A stretch of 29,333 nucleotides of DNA, taken from Deltaproteobacteria bacterium (GTDB lineage: Bacteria; Lernaellota; Lernaellaia; JACKCT01). Below the pieces are notes generated by a model. The model did no database searches, was not told where the DNA came from, and was given only the letters and a program-made list of their open reading frames with translations. Shown here piece by piece: positions 23,173 to 29,333 of this stretch. The stretch covers positions 1-29,333 of the forward strand of contig JACKCT010000021.1 of the NCBI GenBank assembly GCA_020633895.1. The letters run 5' to 3'. How positions within the stretch are numbered: the first letter of the stretch is position 1; each line of letters opens with the position of its first letter. The position numbers and the translations under genes were made by a program.

Positions 23173-25188
23173 ATGGCCGAAAACCTGATCGAGAACACCG
23201 GCGCTTTGCCCCGCCGGGACGTCGTCGTCCAAGTCGATACACGGGCGCTGGCCTGGAAGGCGGCGTTCCTCGCCTTGGCCCTGATTGCTCCGATCTGCTT
23301 GGCCGTATATTCGGCCGTCGCCCTGAAGAACCCCTTCACCCGCTGGCAGATCGCCGACATCGCCGCCTTCACGGCCCTGTACCTGGTCCTGATCCTGCTT
23401 CTCCCCCGCAAGCGCGCGATCCGAGTCCCCGCGACGCTCTTGATCGCCCTCTGGTTCGTCATCTTCCACGGCGGCAACCTGATCTTCGCCCGCTTTTACA
23501 ACACCTGGGTCCACGTCGACATCTTCGAACAGTGGGGCGACGCCGGGGCTCTGGGCTCCGCGGTGGCCCGGCTGGTGCGCCCGGCGGATGTGTTGTTCGT
23601 CGTCGTCCTCCCGCTCGCGACCGCCGTCGGCGCGGCTTGGACCCCGGCGAGCCTGCGCCGCCGCGTCTGGATTCCGGCGCTGCTGGCCGTCGCCTCCGTG
23701 CTGTTGATCGCCCATTTCCAAAACGTGGGCACCAACGTTCGGCCCAAGCACAACGAGCCGATGCTCTATTTCGTGCGTCAGCCGATCTACGAACAGATCG
23801 TGCGCTATCGGGAAAAGGGGCGGCGGCGGGACGTCTGGAAGGATATGCAGGCCTACTATCCGACGGACGGCACCAAGTACAAACGCCGCGCGTCGTCCAA
23901 GGGGCTGCTCACGCAGCGCGTGCTGGGCGCCGAACAGGGGCCGACCGAGCCGTACAACGTCGTGCTCATCCTCGGCGAGTCCCTGATCGCCAAGCCGTCG
24001 GGCGCCTACGGTCATTCCCCGTCGTTCACGCCGAACCTGGACCGCCTGGCGCGGGACTCCCTCGTTTTCAAGAATTATTACGCCAACGGCAGCCAGACTG
24101 TGCGGGGCGAGATGGCCCTGCTGTGCTCCTACTATCCCAACCTGCGCGGCGGCCCGATCTATGTCAAAAAACACAAGACTTCGATGCGATGCCTGCCCGA
24201 CATCCTGCATGACTTCGATTACGACACTTATTGGATCGGGTCCTATAAGAAGACGTACAGCAAGAAGGGCCGCTTCCTGAAGCGCCACCACGTCCGGCAC
24301 ATCTATGACCGGGAGGACATCCCCGCCGGATACAAGAAAATCGGCTGGGGCCCGTCGGACGAGGATCTGTTCGCCTCGGCCGCCGACCGGCTGAGCAAGG
24401 CCGAGCAGCCGTTCTTCGCGGAGATCATGACGCTCTCCAACCACTATCCCTTCAACTTCGACTACCCCAGCAACGACACCGTCCCCACCGTCGAAGGCGG
24501 CGAGGAATACAACGACTACCTGCGCGGCATCCACTACACCGATTTCGCCATCGGCAAATTCTTCGATGCCGTTAAGGACGAGCCCTGGTTCGAACGCACC
24601 ATCTTCATCATCTCCGGCGACCACGGCGTCTGGCGCTTTCCCGAGACAGGCGACGTCACCGACGTGGAGAAGATCGAACGCTACTTCCGCGTGGTGGGCA
24701 TGGTGTACGCGCCGGGGATCATCGCGCCGGGGGTGGTGGAGGACGTGATCTCCCAGGTGGACGTGGCGCCCACGCTGTTGGACATCATGGGCATTCGCAC
24801 CGCCCAGGCCTTCGTCGGACGCAGTCTCTACACCGCTGACGAGAGCGGCCCGCCGCGCTTCGCGCTGATGGTGCATGACCGGGAATGGAATATCCGCCGG
24901 GGCGAGGACTACTGCTACGACGTGGGCGAGGAATGCTTCCATGACCACACGCCTTGGTGCCCCAAGGGTTATGTGAAAGACGAGTTGAACACCATGTCCT
25001 GCTTCAAATTCCAGGGCGATCTGCTGGCCGATCGCGAGCAATGGCCCGGCGAGCCGGAAATCGAAACGAATAAGGACCTGGTGAGCCTGGCCGAGCACCT
25101 CAACAGCTTCAACCAATACACGCTGCGCAAGAACCGCGTGTACCGCACGCCCCGCGAGAAGAAATCGGCTGTGGCCGACGCGCGGTAG
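23173..25188 (+). CDS. LtaS/MdoB-like membrane phosphoglycerol transferase or sulfatase
   Basis: The 671-residue protein has about five membrane segments in its first 185 residues (28-51, 61-78, 86-104, 139-157, 166-181), then an extracytoplasmic alkaline-phosphatase-fold domain. Metal and catalytic residues fit the lipoteichoic acid synthase / OpgB group: Glu269 in ILGES, a Thr309 nucleophile in GSQTVRGE, His424 in LSNHYPFN, and Asp483-His484 in SGDHG. Thr rather than Cys or Ser at the nucleophile points to phosphoglycerol (or phosphoethanolamine) transfer, not sulfate hydrolysis. In a Gram-negative cell that suggests periplasmic glucan or envelope lipid decoration. After the core, residues 580-610 hold four cysteines (581, 588, 596, 610), perhaps a disulfide-bonded extension. 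The ATG at 23173 is chosen as the first ATG before the first helix; its ribosome binding site is weak. Confidence 0.85.
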   Translation: MAENLIENTGALPRRDVVVQVDTRALAWKAAFLALALIAPICLAVYSAVALKNPFTRWQIADIAAFTALYLVLILLLPRKRAIRVPATLLIALWFVIFHGGNLIFARFYNTWVHVDIFEQWGDAGALGSAVARLVRPADVLFVVVLPLATAVGAAWTPASLRRRVWIPALLAVASVLLIAHFQNVGTNVRPKHNEPMLYFVRQPIYEQIVRYREKGRRRDVWKDMQAYYPTDGTKYKRRASSKGLLTQRVLGAEQGPTEPYNVVLILGESLIAKPSGAYGHSPSFTPNLDRLARDSLVFKNYYANGSQTVRGEMALLCSYYPNLRGGPIYVKKHKTSMRCLPDILHDFDYDTYWIGSYKKTYSKKGRFLKRHHVRHIYDREDIPAGYKKIGWGPSDEDLFASAADRLSKAEQPFFAEIMTLSNHYPFNFDYPSNDTVPTVEGGEEYNDYLRGIHYTDFAIGKFFDAVKDEPWFERTIFIISGDHGVWRFPETGDVTDVEKIERYFRVVGMVYAPGIIAPGVVEDVISQVDVAPTLLDIMGIRTAQAFVGRSLYTADESGPPRFALMVHDREWNIRRGEDYCYDVGEECFHDHTPWCPKGYVKDELNTMSCFKFQGDLLADREQWPGEPEIETNKDLVSLAEHLNSFNQYTLRKNRVYRTPREKKSAVADAR

Positions 25189-25292
25189 TGCGGCCGCCGC
25201 CCACCCGTTCCCATCGCCGCGATTTCATGACAGCCTAGGCGCGCGCGTTCTCATCGCGCGTTTTGCCCATGAATTTTCCTCGGAGCGAAGGC

Positions 25293-26588
25293 ATGGTCCC
25301 GACGGTTTCGATCCGCCATATCGCCGAGCACGTCGGCCAATCGGTGCGTCTGGCCGGTTGGCTCTACAACAAGCGCTCGTCCGGCAAACTGCATTTCCTG
25401 CAAGTGCGCGACGGCTCGGCGACGATTCAATGCGTCGTGTTCAAGGGCAATGTGTCGCCGGAAGTCTTCGAACTGGCCGACCACGTCTCCCAGGAATCGG
25501 CGCTAATCGTGGAAGGCACGGTCAAGGAGGACGCCCGCTCACCCATCGGCTTCGAGCTGGACGTCACGAGCGTGGAGCTGGTCTCCGAGGCGCAGGAATA
25601 TCCCATCTCGCCCAAGGAGCACGGCGTCGATTTCCTGATGAATCACCGCCACCTGTGGATGCGCTCCTCCCGCCAGCATGCCGTGTTGCGGGTACGTCAT
25701 CAGCTTATCAAGGCGATCCGCGACTACTTCGACGACAACGATTTCACCCTCATCGACGCGCCGATCCTGACCAACAACGCCTGCGAGGGCACGACCACGC
25801 TGTTTTCCACCGACTACTTCGGCGAGACGGCGTATTTGTCCCAATCGGGACAGTTATATATGGAGCCCGCCTGCCAGGCCTTCGGCAAGGTCTATTGCTT
25901 CGGCCCGACATTCCGCGCCGAGAAGTCCAAGACCCGCCGCCATCTGACCGAATTTTGGATGGTGGAGCCGGAAGTGGCGTACATGGACCTTGCCGGCGAC
26001 ATGGAACTGGCCGAGGATTTTCTATGCTTCATCGTCGCGCGCGTTCTGGAAAAATGCCGCCCCGAGTTGACCGCCCTGGAACGGGACATCAGCAAGCTGG
26101 AAGCCGTGCAAAAGCCCTTTCCGCGCATCAGCTATGACGAGGCGACGAAGATCCTGGCCGAGAAGGGCGTCGAGTTCGAATACGGCGACGACTTCGGGGC
26201 CGAGCACGAAACGGTGCTGTCCGAAAATTTCGACCGGCCGGTGATGATCCATCGCTACCCGGCGGCGGTGAAGGCGTTTTATATGAAGGCCGATCCGCGG
26301 GATGCGAAAAAGGCCCTGTGCGTGGACGTGCTGGCGCCCGAGGGCATCGGCGAGATCATCGGCGGCGGCCAGCGCGAGGACGACTACGACGCCCTGGTCG
26401 AACGCATCAAGGAGCACGGCCTGTCCGAGGACGATTTCTCGTGGTATCTGGACGTGCGCCGTTACGGCTCGGTACCCCACGCGGGCTTCGGCCTAGGCAT
26501 CGAACGCACCCTGGGCTGGATCTGCGGACTGCATCACGTGCGCGAGTCGATTCCGTTTCCCCGGTTGATGGGGCGGTTGTCGCCTTGA
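25293..26588 (+). CDS. asnS: Asparaginyl-tRNA synthetase
   Basis: The 431-residue class IIb synthetase charges tRNA-Asn directly. The OB-fold domain (about 1-110) opens with [20 protein letters not shown]. The catalytic domain contains [20 protein letters not shown] with motif 2 residues [21 protein letters not shown], an EIIGGGQRE segment, and motif 3 in [21 protein letters not shown] end is typical of AsnRS as opposed to AspRS. ATG at 25293 is preferred, with GGAG seven bases upstream and the protein starting just before the OB domain; ATG at 25269 would add eight residues. With a discriminating-type aspS in the window, direct Asn-tRNA synthesis rather than amidation is likely. A repeat hairpin follows the stop codon. 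Confidence 0.96.
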   Translation: MVPTVSIRHIAEHVGQSVRLAGWLYNKRSSGKLHFLQVRDGSATIQCVVFKGNVSPEVFELADHVSQESALIVEGTVKEDARSPIGFELDVTSVELVSEAQEYPISPKEHGVDFLMNHRHLWMRSSRQHAVLRVRHQLIKAIRDYFDDNDFTLIDAPILTNNACEGTTTLFSTDYFGETAYLSQSGQLYMEPACQAFGKVYCFGPTFRAEKSKTRRHLTEFWMVEPEVAYMDLAGDMELAEDFLCFIVARVLEKCRPELTALERDISKLEAVQKPFPRISYDEATKILAEKGVEFEYGDDFGAEHETVLSENFDRPVMIHRYPAAVKAFYMKADPRDAKKALCVDVLAPEGIGEIIGGGQREDDYDALVERIKEHGLSEDDFSWYLDVRRYGSVPHAGFGLGIERTLGWICGLHHVRESIPFPRLMGRLSP

Positions 26589-26592
26589 TTGT

Positions 26593-26672
26593 CCGTCAGA
26601 GCCGCGACCTGTAGGGAGCGGGTTGCGGAAGTGTCGGTGTCAACCGCTTACTACCGTGCGCGGCTCTGACGG
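26593..26672. repeat. Intergenic repeat copy 3, hairpin form
   Basis: CCGTCAGAGCCGCG (26593-26606) and CGCGGCTCTGACGG (26659-26672) are a perfect 14-bp inverted repeat enclosing the CGACCTGTAGGGAGCGGGTT core and a partly complementary AACCGCTTACTACCG. It starts 4 bases after the asnS stop codon and may also terminate transcription, though no T-run follows. It is the same family as the elements at 2722 and 12329-12480. Confidence 0.82.
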
Positions 26673-26696
26673 GCCCTCACCCCTTTGGAACGTTCC

Positions 26697-27965
26697 ATGA
26701 AATCCCTCATCGAATTTCTCAAAGACTTCTTTCTCAACGACCCGGACGGGCCGCCGCGCAGCGAGGAGGAAATCCGCGCCGATCGCAGGGCCCTCAAACG
26801 CACCCTGCTGTGGACGTTCGCGATCGGCATGGGCGTCGTCGTCGTCGGGATGATCGGGCTGATGACATTGGCCGGGCGGGCCCAGGGCCGCCTCTACGGT
26901 CCGGAAGGCGCCCATCGCTTGATCGTGCCGCTGCCGCCGGTGACGTTCGACGGCGACGGGACGCTGCATGCGTTCATGGACGAGCCGCCCTTCGGCCCCC
27001 ACGTCGAAAAGCACGCGCCGAAAAAGAGCGCCATCCTCGGCGCCGATCGCGACGTGCTGGTCTATCTGCCGCCGGGCTACGACAAGAGCGCCGCGCCCTA
27101 CCCCCTGCTCGTGGTTTTTCACGGCTATCTCGACCGGCCGCTGCACACCCTCACGCCGGTCGTCAACCAACTCGACGACAAAATCCGCGCCGGCACGATG
27201 CCGCCGTGCGTGGCGATCGTGCCGGATCTGTCGCTGGGCGGACGAGGGCGCGACCTGCCCACGACGCCGCTGGACGACCGCCTGGGCAGTTGGGGGCTCA
27301 ACTCGAATCGTGGCCGGTACAACGACTGGATCTTCGACGAACTGGTGCCCTGGATGCGCGCGGAGTACAACGCCACCGACGACGCGGCCCGGACGATCCT
27401 CACGGGATTTTCCGCGGGCGGATACCTGGCGGTGCTGACGATGCTGCGCGATTCGTCGCTGGCCGACACGGTCATCGCGATTTCGCCGGCGCTGGATTTG
27501 CGCTATTCGGTCAACGGTGATCGCCTGGCCGCATACGATCCCAAGGGGTATCAACCGATCACCACCGACGACCCCAATCGCCCGGTGGTCAAACTCGGCC
27601 CTTACGGCACCTACACCGACGCGTGGGCATTTTGGCCGGTCTTCAACAGCGATGAGACGCCGGGGCCGGTGTGGAAAAACGACCTGCCCGTCTGGCAACG
27701 CCTCAAGGACAACAACCCGGCCGATCTTTTGCGCGACGAGGCCCCCGATCTGTCCGGCCACGCGGTCTATCTGGTCGTCGGCGCCCAGGACGAGTTCAAG
27801 TTTTTCAATCAGGTCCAAGTCGTGCGGCCGCTTCTGGCCAAGGCCGGGGCCGAACTTTTCCCCGACGATCCCATTCGCCCCGGGCACCACGAAGGAACCT
27901 TCGTCACCGAACAGATGTCCCTCGCCTTCGACTGGCTCGGCCCCCGGCTGTCCTCACAAGACTAG
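26697..27965 (+). CDS. Membrane-anchored esterase (esterase D / PF00756-like)
   Basis: The 422-residue protein has a charged N terminus, one membrane helix (about 37-59) and a large domain, probably outside the cytoplasmic membrane. The hydrolase core shows VLVYLPPGYDK (120-130), VVFHGY (139-144, oxyanion region), a GFSAGG nucleophile elbow with Ser239, Asp365 in VVGAQDEF and His397 or 398 in RPGHHEG. This matches the esterase family that includes feruloyl esterases and enterochelin esterase. The substrate is unknown. ATG at 26697 is preferred over a TTG 12 bases upstream; neither has a strong ribosome binding site. It follows a repeat element and precedes the NADH dehydrogenase gene by 81 bases on the same strand. 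No functional tie to either neighbour is evident. Confidence 0.8.
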   Translation: MKSLIEFLKDFFLNDPDGPPRSEEEIRADRRALKRTLLWTFAIGMGVVVVGMIGLMTLAGRAQGRLYGPEGAHRLIVPLPPVTFDGDGTLHAFMDEPPFGPHVEKHAPKKSAILGADRDVLVYLPPGYDKSAAPYPLLVVFHGYLDRPLHTLTPVVNQLDDKIRAGTMPPCVAIVPDLSLGGRGRDLPTTPLDDRLGSWGLNSNRGRYNDWIFDELVPWMRAEYNATDDAARTILTGFSAGGYLAVLTMLRDSSLADTVIAISPALDLRYSVNGDRLAAYDPKGYQPITTDDPNRPVVKLGPYGTYTDAWAFWPVFNSDETPGPVWKNDLPVWQRLKDNNPADLLRDEAPDLSGHAVYLVVGAQDEFKFFNQVQVVRPLLAKAGAELFPDDPIRPGHHEGTFVTEQMSLAFDWLGPRLSSQD

Positions 27966-28018
27966 GGGAAAATCCGCCGTCGGCCCTTGATTGTTGCGCC
28001 CCGGTCCTCACATTGATC

Positions 28019-28034
28019 TCGCGCGATCGCGCGA
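28019..28034. promoter_or_regulatory. 16-base perfect palindrome before ndh
   Basis: TCGCGCGATCGCGCGA is fully self-complementary, ends 12 bases before the ndh start codon and abuts the AAAGGGG ribosome binding site. It could bind a regulator or fold in the mRNA. Its core is GCGATCGC. Confidence 0.4.
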
Positions 28035-28046
28035 AAGGGGCTCCAG

Positions 28047-29333
28047 ATGCATTCTTCCGATTTACATTCGAACAACAAACGACCCCGCGTCGTCATTCTG
28101 GGCGGCGGCTTCGGGGGCCTGGCCTGCGCCCGGGATTTGAAAGGCGTGGCGGCCGATGTCGTCCTGGTGGACAAAAACAACTACCACCTCTTCCAACCGC
28201 TGCTTTATCAAGTCGCCACGGCGGGCCTGACGCCCGCGGATATCGCCTACCCGATCCGTTCGATTCTGCGTCGGCAAAAGAACATTCGCGTCGTCATGGG
28301 TCTGGCGACGGCCGTCGACCGGGAACGGCGAGTGGTCACGCTGACCGAAGGCGAGATGCCTTACGACTACCTGGTCGTCGCCTGCGGCATGACGCACAAC
28401 TACTTCGGCCACGACGAATGGGAGCGGTACGCGCCGGGCTTGAAGGACCTGAGCGACGCCCTGGGCATGCGCCAGCACCTCCTCTCGGCGTTCGAAGCGG
28501 CCGAACGGGAGAAAGATCCGGACAAGGCCCGCGAGCTGATGACATTCGTGGTCGTGGGCGGCGGTCCGACGGGCGTGGAAATGGCCGGCGCGATCCGCGA
28601 AGTGGCCGGGTATGTCCTGCGCAGCGATTTTCGGAATATCGACCCGACCAAGGCGCGCGTCATTCTTGTCGAGGCCGCCGACCGATTGCTGCCGCCGTTT
28701 CCCGAAAGCCTCTCGGCCAAAACCCGCGCCGCGCTGGAGGCCATTGACGTGGAAATCCTCACCGGGCGGATGGTCAAGGACGTTCGCGAGGACGGCGTGC
28801 TGGTGGACGAGACTTTCATCCCGACGCGCACGGTCATCTGGACCGCCGGAGTGAAGGCGTCGCCGGTCATGCAAAGCCTGGGGGTCGAATTGGACCGGGG
28901 CGGCCGGGCGGTGGTGAACGCGGACCTGCGCCTGCCCGAGGACGAGCGGGTGTTCGTCATCGGCGACCTGGCGAAGTTCACCACGGAGAAGGGCCGCGTC
29001 TTGCCGGGTCTCGCGCCCGTCGCCACGCAGCAGGGCCACACCGCCGCCGCCAACATCCGCCGCTTGATTGCCGAATCGCCGACCAAGGCGTTCCGTTATC
29101 GGGACTTCGGCCAGATGGCCACCATCGGCCGGGGCAAGGCGGTCGCCGACATCTTCGGACTGCGTTTCGGGGGTCGGCCGGCGTGGATGACCTGGCTGTT
29201 CGTCCACATCATGTACCTGGTCGGTTTCCGCAACCGCCTGTCGGTGCTGTTGCAATGGACCTACGCCTACATCGCGGTGCGTCGCAGCGCCCGCTTGATC
29301 ATCCCGCGCGGCAGCCAGCCCCAAGGGCAGCCC
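28047..29333 (+). CDS. ndh: Type II NADH:quinone oxidoreductase (partial, 3' end beyond window)
   Basis: This non-proton-pumping dehydrogenase would pass electrons from NADH through FAD to quinone at the inner membrane face. The 429 visible residues show the FAD dinucleotide fold VVILGGGFGG (15-24), NNYHLFQPLLYQVATAGL, a second nucleotide site FVVVGGGPTGVEMAG, VIWTAGV, the FAD-binding VFVIGDLA and the quinone-site ATQQGHTAAAN. The C-terminal amphipathic membrane part (WLFVHIMYLVGFRNRL) is also present. The start at 28047 is set by AAAGGGG six bases upstream. No stop codon occurs before the window ends, but the protein is already near the family's usual length, so only a few residues are probably missing. 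A 16-base palindrome just upstream may be regulatory. Confidence 0.93.
   Translation, partial: MHSSDLHSNNKRPRVVILGGGFGGLACARDLKGVAADVVLVDKNNYHLFQPLLYQVATAGLTPADIAYPIRSILRRQKNIRVVMGLATAVDRERRVVTLTEGEMPYDYLVVACGMTHNYFGHDEWERYAPGLKDLSDALGMRQHLLSAFEAAEREKDPDKARELMTFVVVGGGPTGVEMAGAIREVAGYVLRSDFRNIDPTKARVILVEAADRLLPPFPESLSAKTRAALEAIDVEILTGRMVKDVREDGVLVDETFIPTRTVIWTAGVKASPVMQSLGVELDRGGRAVVNADLRLPEDERVFVIGDLAKFTTEKGRVLPGLAPVATQQGHTAAANIRRLIAESPTKAFRYRDFGQMATIGRGKAVADIFGLRFGGRPAWMTWLFVHIMYLVGFRNRLSVLLQWTYAYIAVRRSARLIIPRGSQPQGQP

Noticed and set aside
22846-25116. A 756-codon minus-strand frame opposite the LtaS-like gene
   Set aside because: Shadow of a gene with membrane helices and catalytic motifs; its own translation shows no family features.

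Overview
The window is about 29 kb of high-GC bacterial chromosome with tightly packed genes on both strands. No plasmid, phage, CRISPR or intact transposon genes are visible. The genes suggest a free-living, envelope-rich, probably Gram-negative bacterium of the former deltaproteobacterial type or a related phylum. The clues are a tetraheme cytochrome, several lipoproteins, aspartate-repeat linkers behind lipoboxes, a REC-DUF4388-TPR protein, a histone H1-like protein and a FadI/FadJ pair. Asp-Thr linkers of this kind remind me of Myxococcota-like and 'Lernaellota'-like metagenome assemblies. That placement is inference from memory, not a search.

Layout. 28-2705: a tetraheme c-type cytochrome (-) divergent from a VolA-like lipase lipoprotein (+). 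2706-2977: a composite intergenic repeat. 2978-6540 (+): a P1B-type metal ATPase, a hairpin element, a DUF2892 membrane protein and a BtrH_N/DUF4872-like protein. 6541-9364 (-): purC, a DUF1285-like gene overlapping it at TAATG, and an alpha/beta hydrolase lipoprotein. 9524-11542 (-): a degenerate receiver-DUF4388-TPR protein, divergent from a glutathione peroxidase (11798-12292, +). 12293-12610: a second composite repeat and the fadJ terminator. 12611-16563 (-): fadJ with a histone-like N-terminal tail, preceded by fadI, which has a TetR-type palindrome upstream. 16786-19028 (-): a CrtC/AttH-like protein of unknown role, a histone H1-like protein with an unknown C-terminal domain, and tRNA-Leu(UAA). 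19029-19594: the least GC-rich stretch, ending in a clear sigma-70 promoter for aspS (19595-21397). 21551-22934 (+): two adjacent lipoproteins that share an eight-cysteine module. 23173-28046 (+): an LtaS/MdoB-like transferase, asnS, a hairpin copy of the repeat and a membrane-anchored esterase. 28047-end (+): a type II NADH dehydrogenase that runs off the window.

Functionally, most of the window is housekeeping: beta-oxidation, purine synthesis, Asp/Asn tRNA charging and respiration. Envelope proteins of unclear role are mixed in. The parts least explained by known families are the eight-cysteine module (one copy in the first lipoprotein, two in the second), the lysine/alanine-rich tail on FadJ close to a separate H1-like protein, the receiver with Asn at the phosphorylation site, and the modular intergenic repeats at three loci.
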